A DNA stretch of 64,000 bases, taken from an uncultured Roseburia sp. Lineage in GTDB: Bacteria; Bacillota; Clostridia; Lachnospirales; Lachnospiraceae. Every line of letters begins with the position of its first letter. Position 1 is the first letter of the stretch. Below the pieces are notes generated by a model. That model saw nothing but the letters and a program-made list of their open reading frames with translations. It searched no databases and was not told where the DNA came from. The position numbers and the translations under genes are program-made. Below are positions 7,859 to 15,801 of the stretch, piece by piece. The stretch is from contig CAMWKH010000002.1 of assembly GCA_947174805.1 (NCBI GenBank), forward strand, positions 124,001 to 188,000, in the 5' to 3' direction.

Positions 7859-9142
7859 TTATAAATAAGTTTTTCGCATCTGCGTGTTTGGAATCTGAAG
7901 CTGCTCCCTGTATTTCGCCACAGTCCTTCTGGAAATGCCATTCCCCTGCTCTGTTAAAAGCTTTGCAATGTCTGCGTCGGAAAGGGGCTTTCTCTTATCC
8001 TCCCCCTCAATGATTTCCTGGATTCTGCCTTTCAAATTGCACACATCTCCCTGGGGCCCTTTGTAAGAAAAAAAGTATTTCATCTCAAAAACTCCCCACC
8101 TGCACTCAAGATACTTGTCCTTCACCGCCCTGCTCACAGTGGATTCATGAAGGTTTAATGCTTGGGCAATATCCAAAAGATTCATGGGCCTTAAATATCC
8201 CTTTCCCCTGTCAAAAAACTCCTCCTGCCAATCCACCAAAGCTTCCGTTACGGCAAAAAGCGTCTCCTCTCGCTTTCCTACATTTTTCAAAAACATCTTT
8301 GCCCTGGTGTACTGCTCTTTTAAATATGCATTCTCCTCTCTGCCCCGTGCCTGTGCCAGCAGGGGCAGATTTTCCGGTGATAATTCTAAGGCAGGAACTT
8401 TCTCCCTGTTTAAAAAAATCCGGTATTGCCCCTCCTGCTTCTTCACTGTCACATCAGGGTAAAGAAACAGATTTTTTTCCTGTGCATATCCGTACCCCCG
8501 CCCCGGAACCGGCTCTAATTTGTCTTTTATGTAGGCGATCCCCTCCGCTGTCTCCTCCAGGGAAAGCCCTGTCTCCCTGCTGATTTTGGGAAGTTTATTC
8601 TGGGCAATATCTAAAAGATACCCCTCCACCAAGAGCCGGGCCCTGTTGGTGTTTTCATCCTTCCCTGTAAGCTGTAACAGGAGGCATTCTTTTAAATCCC
8701 TGGCAAAGACTCCAGGGGGATCAAATCCCTGCAAAAAACAGATGGTTTTCTCCCCCTCCTGACTGGAAATCCCAAGCCTTTTTGAAATCTCCCCCACATC
8801 TATTTTCAGATATCCGGATTCTTCCATACACTGGATAAAATAATCCGCAATGTTCTGTTCCCTGGCAGAGAGCCCTTTGGTTAAAAGCTGCATTCTCAAA
8901 TATTCTTTTAGCCCCGGCTCACAGCTCTTTTCGTCTGCCAGAACATTTACATAAGACTGGTACTTTGAAAACTCCCCCCGTTTTTTTGTGTACTCCAGCA
9001 TGGGGTTTGACAAAACCTCCTCCTCAATGCACTGATTCAGCTCCTCCGCCCCCATCTGAAGAATCTGCAGCGCCTGCTCCATCTGCGGCGTTAAAATTAA
9101 CTGCTGTGTCTGCCCAAGGGAGACATCCATCCCTATCTGCAT
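7859..9142 (-). CDS. rpoN: RNA polymerase sigma-54 factor
   Basis: RpoN directs RNA polymerase to -24/-12 promoters. The 427 residues include the Gln-rich region I (SLGQTQQLILTPQMEQALQI), the core-binding middle, a helix-turn-helix and the C-terminal RpoN box (RRTVAKYRE, near residue 410). ATG follows GGGGTGAAGGT. It heads the regulator-dha cluster. In many Firmicutes rpoN sits next to PTS or catabolic operons controlled by sigma-54, and the two consensus promoters found here fit that picture. Confidence 0.95.
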   Translation of the reverse strand: MQIGMDVSLGQTQQLILTPQMEQALQILQMGAEELNQCIEEEVLSNPMLEYTKKRGEFSKYQSYVNVLADEKSCEPGLKEYLRMQLLTKGLSAREQNIADYFIQCMEESGYLKIDVGEISKRLGISSQEGEKTICFLQGFDPPGVFARDLKECLLLQLTGKDENTNRARLLVEGYLLDIAQNKLPKISRETGLSLEETAEGIAYIKDKLEPVPGRGYGYAQEKNLFLYPDVTVKKQEGQYRIFLNREKVPALELSPENLPLLAQARGREENAYLKEQYTRAKMFLKNVGKREETLFAVTEALVDWQEEFFDRGKGYLRPMNLLDIAQALNLHESTVSRAVKDKYLECRWGVFEMKYFFSYKGPQGDVCNLKGRIQEIIEGEDKRKPLSDADIAKLLTEQGNGISRRTVAKYREQLQIPNTQMRKTYL

Positions 9143-9187
9143 ACCTTCACCCCATCTACAAATTTCTTTCTCTTACATATGAGAAAC

Positions 9188-9207
9188 GGCGGGAAATTCT
9201 TCCCGCC
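9188..9207. terminator. Perfect 8-bp hairpin upstream of rpoN
   Basis: GGCGGGAA-attc-TTCCCGCC is a perfect stem with a four-base loop. It lies between the stop of the coiled-coil gene (9269) and rpoN. The minus strand continues GTTTCTC, so it could be a weak terminator for the upstream gene or a leader structure of rpoN. The role is not settled. Confidence 0.5.
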
Positions 9208-9268
9208 TAAACTGGTCTAAAGAACCTTTAAATGCCCCGAGTTCCAAGTGGACAACCATGGCTGCCGT

Positions 9269-10117
9269 TTAATTACCAAAAGAAATATGGAACTTCTGCC
9301 GGGCTGCCTGTTCTTCCCCCAAAAATTTTACAGCACTATTTTCTGTATGGTTCTGCACATTATCCTTCGGACCCGCCGCCTTAATCTTAGCCGCCGACCT
9401 CATTGTTTGATTCGCCTCGCCTAAAGCGGAAAACTGAAAAGTTCTTGCTCTTTGTTCTTTTTTCTCCATCTTCTCAAACTCTGCCTGCTTTTTTTCTGTA
9501 TCTGCGCCGTGTCTCTCGTCCTGTTTAATTTCTCCCTTTAAAATCGCAATGCCGTCTCTGATTCTGGCTATGACAACTCCCTGACGGCCTGCCCGCTGTA
9601 GGGAATTGTCCGCTGATACAACGGCATGCATCTCTTTGCGGGATAATTCGGCATCTTTTGCCATATCAGTTTCTATGTTCTCTTTCTTTTCATCTGGGGT
9701 TTCTGCACTGTATCTCCCATCCCGGTTCATTTCTTCCTTTAAAATAACTGTGCCGTCGGTGTTTTTTGTTATGACTGTTCCCTGGGGGCCTTCCTGCTCC
9801 CTGGCGGCCGAAGGCTCATCTTTGTCCGTCTTATCTGCAGAATTCTCCCTTTTTTCCTGTAACTCTGCCATCATAACTTCTCTTTTCTGTGACTTTAGAA
9901 GTTCTTCCTGATACAGTTTTAACTCTATATTGAGACTGGATATTTCTTTTTGAAGCTTTTTTCGTTCATTTGCCTTTTCATTGGCAGAAAATTCTTCCTT
10001 TGAAGGCAGTTTCTGTATCTGCTGCTGTACATCGGTAATTTCTTTTTGAATGCTTTTGCTTTTTGTATCTGTTAAACTTGACATACGATTCCACGATGCC
10101 ACTCTGCCAATTCCCAT
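9269..10117 (-). CDS. Hypothetical coiled-coil protein with an internal duplication
   Basis: I do not recognise a functional family. The 282-residue protein is very hydrophilic, with no signal peptide or membrane segment. Residues 18-85 form a long charged helix (KSIQKEITDVQQQIQKLP...). The region about 110-215 contains two diverged copies of one unit: QGTVITKNTDGTVILKEEMN and QGVVIARIRDGIAILKGEIK, each followed by a charged run ending in a similar DGRYSAET / DERHGADT segment. The start at 10117 follows GAAGGAAGGAGATTGAGTT. It is on the same strand as rpoN but separated by 126 bases and a hairpin. A surface- or flagella-associated role has been suggested for somewhat similar helical proteins, but nothing here proves it. 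Confidence 0.7.
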   Translation of the reverse strand: MGIGRVASWNRMSSLTDTKSKSIQKEITDVQQQIQKLPSKEEFSANEKANERKKLQKEISSLNIELKLYQEELLKSQKREVMMAELQEKRENSADKTDKDEPSAAREQEGPQGTVITKNTDGTVILKEEMNRDGRYSAETPDEKKENIETDMAKDAELSRKEMHAVVSADNSLQRAGRQGVVIARIRDGIAILKGEIKQDERHGADTEKKQAEFEKMEKKEQRARTFQFSALGEANQTMRSAAKIKAAGPKDNVQNHTENSAVKFLGEEQAARQKFHISFGN

Positions 10118-10198
10118 AACTCAATCTCCTTCCTTCTAAAATATAATTTTCATTGCTGTTTCTTTTATTTTACTATCTTCCCCAGGTAAAACACAAGA

Positions 10199-11671
10199 CT
10201 ATTTTTTAATTTCCGTCAGCCCGGAAATATTTAAGTTATTGTTCACCTTTGCATCATATGTAGAAGCTTTCATAACTTCCGTCAAATCAAAGCCGGTAGT
10301 CTCTTTTACCGCTTCTATGGTTTTCTTTAAAATGGCAGGGGTGTAATCTCCCATGGAGGAGACCCCGGCTCCGTCCCCGCTGTCTATAATAGTTACTTTA
10401 TCGATAGAAGCAAGGGGTTCCGCCACGGCTTTTGCCATCTCCGGGAGCATATTTACAATCATCTCCACCATAGCCGCCTGGCCGTACTGTTTCATGGCCT
10501 CCGCTTTTTTCAATAGAGCTTCCGCCTCCGCTTCACCCTTTGCCCTGGTGGCAGCTGCCTCCGCCTCTCCTTCTCTCTGGATTGCGGCAGCATTTCTCTC
10601 CTTTGCCTCCGCAGCTTTCTCTATTTCATACTTTTTGGCATCCGCATCCGCCTGTCTTGCAGCCAAATCCGCCTTTGCCTTCTGCTCCGCAGCATATCTC
10701 TGGGCGTCTGCCGCCTGCTCTTTCGCATATTTTTCCGCCTCTGCCCTCTTGCGGATTTCTGCATTTAAAATCTGTTCCTGAGCCTCTACTTCCTTGCCCT
10801 TTAACTCGTTGTCCTTCTCCTGTTTTGCAATATCCGCTTCGGTTTTTGCAACTTCAATTACCTTTCGCTGCTGCTCTTTTTGGATACTGTAGGCTGCGTC
10901 CGCCTCCGCCTTTTTGGAATCCGCCACAATCTGAAGCTCCGACTGCTTTAAGGCCAGCTCATTATTTTTCTCCGCTATGGCCGTATCTGCCGCAACCCTG
11001 GCATCGTTGGACTCCTTTTCCGCCCTTGCCCTGGCAACGTTAATCTCTTTTTCGGACTCTGCCCTGGAAATGGCAGCTTCCTTTTTGATTTTTACAATAT
11101 TGTCCACACCGAGGTTTTCAATCACCTGATTGTCGTCCACAAAATTCTGAACATTAAAACTGATAATATCAAGACCCATTTCCGCCAAATCCGGTTCTGC
11201 GTTTTCTTTCACCAGATTTGCAAATTTCTGCCTGTCGTTTACCATCTCCTCCAAACGCATTTTTCCCACGATTTCCCGGACGTTGCCCTCTAACACTTCC
11301 TTGGCCACACTGCCCACATAATCCGGCTTTTTGTTCAAAAAATTCTGGGCTGCCAGCTTTAACTTATCCGGCTTGTCGCTTATTTTCACATTCACCGTGG
11401 CATCCACCATAATATTGATGTAATCCGCTGTGGGCACGGAGGAACTGGTTTTTACGTCGATGGAAATCAACTGTAAGCTCAGCACGTCCTTCCGCTCTAA
11501 AAAAGGTATTTTAATACCCGCCCTCCCAATTAATGTTCTGGCATTTTTCCGCAGGCCGGAAATCAATATGGCCTGGTCCGGCGCTGCTTTTACATAACCG
11601 CACATCAGGATAACCAGTATAAGTACGACAATGAATACAATCACTATCTTCGGCAGTATACTCTCCAACAT
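10199..11671 (-). CDS. Flotillin-like SPFH-domain membrane protein
   Basis: Flotillins organise membrane microdomains. The protein has an N-terminal membrane helix (LPKIVIVFIVVLILVILM, residues 6-25), an SPFH/band-7 domain (about 30-210, including ISIDVKTSSSVPTADYINI) and a long Ala/Glu/Lys-rich coiled coil (about 220-420, repeated AEAEKYAKEQ-like heptads). The C-terminal flotillin tail contains MLPEMAKAVAEPLASIDKV. I moved the start from the track position to ATG 11671, because AAGGAGGATTTTACT precedes it. The extra 40 upstream residues read like untranslated leader. The resulting 490 residues match the family. A consensus sigma-A promoter lies just upstream. Confidence 0.9.
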   Translation of the reverse strand: MLESILPKIVIVFIVVLILVILMCGYVKAAPDQAILISGLRKNARTLIGRAGIKIPFLERKDVLSLQLISIDVKTSSSVPTADYINIMVDATVNVKISDKPDKLKLAAQNFLNKKPDYVGSVAKEVLEGNVREIVGKMRLEEMVNDRQKFANLVKENAEPDLAEMGLDIISFNVQNFVDDNQVIENLGVDNIVKIKKEAAISRAESEKEINVARARAEKESNDARVAADTAIAEKNNELALKQSELQIVADSKKAEADAAYSIQKEQQRKVIEVAKTEADIAKQEKDNELKGKEVEAQEQILNAEIRKRAEAEKYAKEQAADAQRYAAEQKAKADLAARQADADAKKYEIEKAAEAKERNAAAIQREGEAEAAATRAKGEAEAEALLKKAEAMKQYGQAAMVEMIVNMLPEMAKAVAEPLASIDKVTIIDSGDGAGVSSMGDYTPAILKKTIEAVKETTGFDLTEVMKASTYDAKVNNNLNISGLTEIKK

Positions 11672-11705
11672 AGTAAAATCCTCCTTCTTCTTTTGATATA
11701 GTTTA

Positions 11706-11734
11706 AGTATACCAGAAGGAATTGGTGAATACAA
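11706..11734 (-). promoter_or_regulatory. Sigma-A promoter of the flotillin gene
   Basis: The minus strand reads TTGTAT, a 17-base spacer, then TATACT with TGG in front (extended -10). It ends about 35 bases before the ATG. Confidence 0.7.
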
Positions 11735-11887
11735 ATACTGAAAAGATATTTTCGGAAAAATAAAAGAATGTGGTTCCGTAAACTGCCACAATCATCCGCA
11801 ATTTGAATATAAAAATGAAAACCGGTATATACAAAAGCGCATTTGTCTGTTATACTTATATTGATAATTTTGTTACGGAGGAGAAAT

Positions 11888-12121
11888 ATGTTTAAAATCG
11901 ATAAAAAACCCAATAAAGAAAAAATCCCCAGAACCATAAGCTTTACCGATGATATGTTTCAGACACTGAAAGCCATCGCAGACCACGAAGGCATCTCCTT
12001 AAGTTCCCTGGTACTGCAGTGCTGCCAGTATGCCATGGATAATTACGACAAAGAAACTCTGGAAAAAAGAATGAGCGAAATAGAGGAAAAAGAATTAAAA
12101 GCGGCAAAGGCAGGAGAATAA
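11888..12121 (+). CDS. Small ribbon-helix-helix-like protein
   Basis: The protein has 77 residues. RTISFTDDMFQTLKAIAD followed by HEGISLSSLVLQCCQYAM has the beta-strand, helix, helix pattern of Arc/CopG-type DNA-binding proteins, with a charged C-terminal helix. The ATG at 11888 is preceded by GGAGGAGAAAT; the track start at 11843 has no ribosome binding site. It is transcribed divergently from the flotillin gene and may regulate it or itself, but no toxin partner follows, so an antitoxin role is not supported. Confidence 0.7.
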   Translation: MFKIDKKPNKEKIPRTISFTDDMFQTLKAIADHEGISLSSLVLQCCQYAMDNYDKETLEKRMSEIEEKELKAAKAGE

Positions 12122-12148
12122 AGTGGTTTTCTGTGATTATTATAAATC

Positions 12149-12173
12149 GAGCAGGGAGCTTACCCCCCTGCTC
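12149..12173. terminator. Hairpin between convergent genes
   Basis: GAGCAGG and CCTGCTC pair over a short loop between the stops of the RHH gene and the convergent unknown gene. There is no clear T run on either strand, so this is a weak terminator call. Confidence 0.4.
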
Positions 12174-12182
12174 AATGTACCG

Positions 12183-12908
12183 TCAGCTGTTATGACATTT
12201 TTTCTTTTGCTGCACCTGTATATAAAAGGCCGGCAGAGCTTCAAAGTTCAGCCCCTCCTTTTCACACAACCAAGAAAATCCTCCCTCTCTTCCCTTTTCT
12301 TCCCAGTCAAAAAATATATGATACAACTTTACATAATAGTAAAAATCCTCCACAAGGGACTTGTCCACCGATTTTTCTCTAAGTATTTTGTTTGCGGTGC
12401 CCACTGTGTCCTCAAAATCCTCCCGTGAAATCAAACAGACCTCCGGAAAGTGATGCTGACCCCACCACAAAACTTCCACCTGTTCGCCAAAATAAAGGTC
12501 TACCGTCTGCTGGTCGCACTTGTCATGTGCATATGCCTTCTCCAAGATATAATACGGATTTTGCTCCCCCTCGGGCTCCTTGGAATTATAATACTTTCCA
12601 AAAATCTGAAATGCCCAGCGCATTTGGGGCATTTTATTCTCTTCACATTCTCGTCTCAAATAGTCATACAACAATTCTGATATCTGGAAGGGTATATGGC
12701 GGCGGGGTAAATTTTCTCCGGGAAATTTTATCTCATCAATATAATCCCGGCAAAATTGAAACAGGATATCATCTGCTTCATCCCGGGATATATCTTTTTT
12801 AAAGTGCTCTGTAAACTGAAATAGAAAACGGTTTGCCTGCTTTTTTAATCCCTGTCTGCGAAGTTCCCAATATTTTTTAATTTCTGTAACAAACTCTTCA
12901 TAACTCAT
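12183..12908 (-). CDS. Hypothetical cytoplasmic protein
   Basis: I do not recognise a family. The 241-residue protein is soluble, rich in aromatic and charged residues (FRDYIDEIKFPGE, EVLWWGQHHFPEVCL), with no signal peptide or membrane helix. Predicted character is mostly helical. ATG at 12908 follows AAAGGAGTAAAAGTATTTT. A TATAAT with a TGTGG extension lies about 35 bases upstream (12941-12946 on the minus strand), so it is probably transcribed alone. Nothing in the neighbourhood indicates a function. Confidence 0.65.
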   Translation of the reverse strand: MSYEEFVTEIKKYWELRRQGLKKQANRFLFQFTEHFKKDISRDEADDILFQFCRDYIDEIKFPGENLPRRHIPFQISELLYDYLRRECEENKMPQMRWAFQIFGKYYNSKEPEGEQNPYYILEKAYAHDKCDQQTVDLYFGEQVEVLWWGQHHFPEVCLISREDFEDTVGTANKILREKSVDKSLVEDFYYYVKLYHIFFDWEEKGREGGFSWLCEKEGLNFEALPAFYIQVQQKKKCHNS

Positions 12909-12933
12909 AAAATACTTTTACTCCTTTGCTTCT

Positions 12934-13880
12934 TTGCCTTATTATACCACAAAAGAAAGGATAATTAAAGCCTTGAACACACTTCCCCCCCGGATTATCT
13001 ACACATTCTGCGACTCTTCTTTTCTGTTCCAGGGCAATTATGCGGACTCGTTAATACGGCTCCAGGAAATATTCTATCTCTACAAAAATGAAATGCTGGA
13101 TGAAATCTCAGACGATGAACTGTTAAACTTTATGAAAGTACAGTTTGAAACTGTATGTTCCGGAGATTTCGATTATCTGGAAAGCACATGCCTTAACATT
13201 TTTGCCCAGGCCATCCGCGCAGGTTACAAGGGGTGTCAGGCTTCACAGGGCATGGAAGAATTAATCCCTATCTTCTCTAAACTTGCCCAGGATTACACCG
13301 GGTTTGAAAGTACGTCTATTTCTTATGAAAGAGCCCAGTCACTGATGGAGGCCGTCATTTACTGTCTGGATGAATATCATCAAGTCCCCTCTGCAATTCC
13401 AGAAACAAGCCATATTTCCATAGAGGAAAAATATGAGCTGGGTTTATGCCTTGTAAAGGAAAAAGAATTTAAAATCCGAAACATTTTCAATGAACTATGC
13501 CTTTCCTTCCAAGATTTCGGCGTAAAATGCCTCTGTGACACCATAAAAAGCATACCGGAATTTTTAAAATGGTATAATGCAAAATTCTGTCCTCAAGAAA
13601 ATATCATCACCGTGGATTACCCTTTATTGATTGGCCTCAGCTCACTGAGAGGAGCCGATAAAATTTACCAATATATCTTATTTCTCCAGAAGGAACAGCA
13701 GTTTTTGACTATGTTCCACAAAAACTATGTGATTCACATTTTATAGAAATTGCTATAAATCAGGTGGATAAAGGGAACAAATATTTATGTGAATACTTAT
13801 GTCAAGGCACAAAAAATATGGCTGTGCGAATAGATAATGCCCTCCGATATAAACGGCTGAATAAACTTTTTCTTCTTTAA
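12934..13880 (+). pseudogene. Decayed DUF6323/DUF6179-like gene remnant
   Basis: The track ORF begins with TTG, has no ribosome binding site and overlaps the promoter of the divergent gene. Its first third (IYTFCDSSFLFQGNYADSL, then RLQEIFYLYKNEMLDEISDD) resembles, from memory, the C-terminal half of DUF6323 proteins of Lachnospiraceae. The remainder (QDYTGFESTSISYERAQSLM, ...IITVDYPLL) resembles DUF6179, normally a neighbouring gene. The frame closes with TAG at 13744. An overlapping frame stays open to TAA at 13880 (IAINQVDKGNKYLCEYLCQG...). The simplest reading is two adjacent genes collapsed by deletion and then frameshifted. Family names are unverified, and the ORF could still be an expressed fusion. 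Confidence 0.5.
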
Positions 13881-13892
13881 AGAACGATAACC

Positions 13893-13912
13893 GCCCCGCC
13901 ATTTGGCGGGGC
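13893..13912 (-). terminator. Hairpin downstream of the TIGR04086-like gene
   Basis: GCCCCGCC-attt-GGCGGGGC forms a perfect 8-bp stem. On the minus strand it is followed by GGTTATCGTTCTTT, a moderately T-rich tail, and it lies just past the stop at 13930. Confidence 0.6.
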
Positions 13913-13929
13913 AAAACCTTATAAGACAG

Positions 13930-14304
13930 CTACGACAACATCCCTCCCACTGTACCGGAAGCCAGGCAGAGCACAGCCGTAGTGAATAAATGCATCACAT
14001 CCTCGTCCAACCCCTTATGGAGTATAAGGGACACACCAAAAAGAATTGCAAAATACACTGCCCCTATGAGAAACCCCCATAAAAATTTCCGGCTTTTTGC
14101 CCTCTTTCCTATGAGAAATCCCCCGGCAAAACCACTGACAATATACACTGCAATAAGCCAGACACGAAATACTGTCTCGGAGATTTCCATGCGGAACAAC
14201 ATAAAAGCCAAAAGAAGTAAAAGCAGTAAAGTAATCACATACATGACAAATAGGATTTTTATAAAATCCCCGGTGAGATTTTTTTCTTTTTCTGTTTTTT
14301 CCAT
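13930..14304 (-). CDS. TIGR04086 family membrane protein
   Basis: This small protein of 124 residues has four hydrophobic segments: about 13-36, 45-67, 72-95 and 104-122 (for example FVMYVITLLLLLLLAFMLF and FLWGFLIGAVYFAILFGVSL). The glycine-rich IVSGFAGGFLIGKRAKSRK between helices 2 and 3 fits TIGR04086, a family common in Clostridia and of unknown role. The ATG is preceded by AAGGGGGTAATTTTT. That ribosome binding site is the 3' arm of a long hairpin (14311-14347), so translation may be structure-controlled. Confidence 0.75.
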   Translation of the reverse strand: MEKTEKEKNLTGDFIKILFVMYVITLLLLLLLAFMLFRMEISETVFRVWLIAVYIVSGFAGGFLIGKRAKSRKFLWGFLIGAVYFAILFGVSLILHKGLDEDVMHLFTTAVLCLASGTVGGMLS

Positions 14305-14310
14305 AAAAAT

Positions 14311-14347
14311 TACCCCCTTGGCACATCTTATGAAATGCCAGGGGGTA
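14311..14347 (-). promoter_or_regulatory. Leader hairpin that covers the ribosome binding site of the TIGR04086-like gene
   Basis: On the minus strand TACCCCC-TGGCA pairs with TGCCA-A-GGGGGTA, 12 bp with a one-base bulge. The GGGGG arm is the likely Shine-Dalgarno sequence, six bases before the ATG. This arrangement could block initiation until the stem is opened. It could also be a terminator-like element, but no T run fits. Confidence 0.45.
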
Positions 14348-14377
14348 GTATGACAAAAATGTATTTCACTAAGCCGA

Positions 14378-14403
14378 AGGGGATGAATTTCTGTTCATCC
14401 CCT
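14378..14403. terminator. Perfect 10-bp hairpin downstream of the 14456 gene
   Basis: AGGGGATGAA-tttctg-TTCATCCCCT is a perfect stem. It lies about 50 bases past the stop of the upstream minus-strand gene and ahead of the TIGR04086-like gene. The minus-strand tail (TCGGCTTAG) is not T-rich, so termination efficiency is uncertain. Confidence 0.5.
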
Positions 14404-14455
14404 AATGATTTCTTCTGTATCATGAATTCCATAAATACAAATTGGCATAATTTTA

Positions 14456-14890
14456 TTAAATTGAGATATTAATTTTGTTGGTACTAAGAGCCTCCGTCTC
14501 TTTTTTTTGCTTTGTCTCCAGTTCTTCTTTCTCGACCTTCTGCTCTTTTACCTTTTTTTCCTTCTTCCCCTCCTTCTGTTTCTCCAGGCGTTCCTCCATG
14601 CCTTTCTTCATTCTCTCCGCATTGGTCATTTCCGTCTCCGTCACAGAATATACGGTACTCTGAATGCTTCCGTCCTTATTTATTGTAAAGGACTGCTGGT
14701 AATAAGTCACGGTTCCCCCCAGAGCCTTGTTCCGGGCAGAGAGCTGTTCATATCCCTGCTTTTTAATTTCCGGTATTTTTTGCATAAAATCTTCCAGTTC
14801 CGCTTTTTTTTGCTCCCCGTCCTTCTGTGAGGCATATGTACTTTCGTACAGATAATTGCAGTTGTTATTTCCAATTCCCGAAACAGCCAT
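14456..14890 (-). CDS. Hypothetical Lys/Glu-rich protein (DUF6033-like)
   Basis: The protein has 144 residues. The N-terminal part (GIGNNNCNYLYESTYASQK) precedes a helical region, a short central segment that reads like a beta hairpin (TVTYYQQSFTINKDGSIQST), and a strongly charged helix (EERLEKQKEGKKEKKVKEQK). The overall pattern reminds me of DUF6033 proteins in Lachnospiraceae, but that is unverified. I chose ATG 14890 because AAGGAG ends about 9 bases upstream; the ATG at 14896 is too close. No signal peptide. About 50-90 bases upstream, GAAA-N14-GTCGATAT loosely resembles a sigma-28 promoter but is too weak to annotate. Confidence 0.6.
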   Translation of the reverse strand: MAVSGIGNNNCNYLYESTYASQKDGEQKKAELEDFMQKIPEIKKQGYEQLSARNKALGGTVTYYQQSFTINKDGSIQSTVYSVTETEMTNAERMKKGMEERLEKQKEGKKEKKVKEQKVEKEELETKQKKETEALSTNKINISI

Positions 14891-15028
14891 AAGCATACTC
14901 TCCTTTTTGATATAATAATTCAGTTTCTAATGTGTACTCATTTCTTATATCGACAGGATTTCTTCGCATTTCAGATTGATGGAATGAAAGGTATTGTTTT
15001 TGGTGATGAAAGAAAACAAACCCAATCT

Positions 15029-15775
15029 TTATCTTTTCCAGTTTTCCAGCCAGAACTCCTCCACAACATCCTTCTTTGTATATTTATCCACATAGGTGAC
15101 ACGGATAAGGGTAGACCTATACTTTTTGCTTACCTTTACTTTCTGCCCATTTTTAATCTTCTTTTTTGAAACTAAGTCATAATTCTTTTTCTCATACAGC
15201 CTTTCTATCTTTTTTAATTTATACCCCTTATTTAAAGACACTTTCACTGTAACATTTTCCTTAAAAACAGCAACTGTATGGGAAGAAAGAGATATTTTTT
15301 TCCCTGCCACCTGAAAAGATTTAATTCCTGTGTCTTTGGAGGCGAATACTTTTAATGTCTCACTTCCAAGACAATTTCCTTCTTTATCACAGACATCAAA
15401 ACTTACCTTGTAACTCCCGGACTTTTTTGCAAACATGGAAAGATATACCCTCTTTTCCATACTGTAATAATCTTTATCTTCCTCATTCTCATAATGCTTT
15501 ACGACACAAGTCCTGGATGTCCAAAAACGCAGATTTTTACTGCTGGACTTTACATTTTTTACCGTAAAATTTTCCTGGGACATATTTATGCGAATTTCAT
15601 TCACGCCGTAATCCTTTGTCTTAATATGGACTGCCCCGTCCTTCCAGTTAAAACGCATCCCTTCCACAGTGTAACCTGTTTCCGGTACTGTCTCCTCCGC
15701 CCTCAAAGATATGGCATTCATCGAAAATCCCAAAAATAACATACAAAAGCACAAAATTTTTCCTATTTTTTTCAT
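15029..15775 (-). CDS. Secreted protein with Ig-like beta domains, unknown function
   Basis: The protein has 248 residues with a clear signal peptide (MKKIGKILCFCMLFLGFSM, cleavage near LRA-EE). The mature part is beta-rich and lysine-rich, with segments such as SGSYKVSFDVCDKEGNCLG and NVTVKVSLNKGYKLKKI suggesting two Ig-like or bacterial-repeat folds. No catalytic motif is visible. I used ATG 15775 rather than the TTG at 15790 used in the track, because the signal peptide begins there. It follows the subtilase gene by only 26 bases on the same strand, so the two are probably co-transcribed, and this protein could be a partner or substrate of the protease. Confidence 0.7.
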   Translation of the reverse strand: MKKIGKILCFCMLFLGFSMNAISLRAEETVPETGYTVEGMRFNWKDGAVHIKTKDYGVNEIRINMSQENFTVKNVKSSSKNLRFWTSRTCVVKHYENEEDKDYYSMEKRVYLSMFAKKSGSYKVSFDVCDKEGNCLGSETLKVFASKDTGIKSFQVAGKKISLSSHTVAVFKENVTVKVSLNKGYKLKKIERLYEKKNYDLVSKKKIKNGQKVKVSKKYRSTLIRVTYVDKYTKKDVVEEFWLENWKR

Positions 15776-15801
15776 TGTAACACATCTCAATTAATTATAA
15801 A

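Noticed and set aside
10353-11043. Long plus-strand ORFs (142 and 167 residues) opposite the flotillin
   Set aside because: They mirror the Ala/Glu/Lys-rich coiled coil in antisense and give low-complexity protein.
11888-12121. Antitoxin of a toxin-antitoxin pair
   Set aside because: The RHH-like protein has no adjacent small toxin gene; the next gene is convergent and unrelated in size and layout.
14940-15000. Sigma-28-like sequence upstream of the 14890 gene (GAAA-N14-GTCGATAT)
   Set aside because: Two consensus positions are missing and no flagellar gene is nearby, so it is too weak to annotate.
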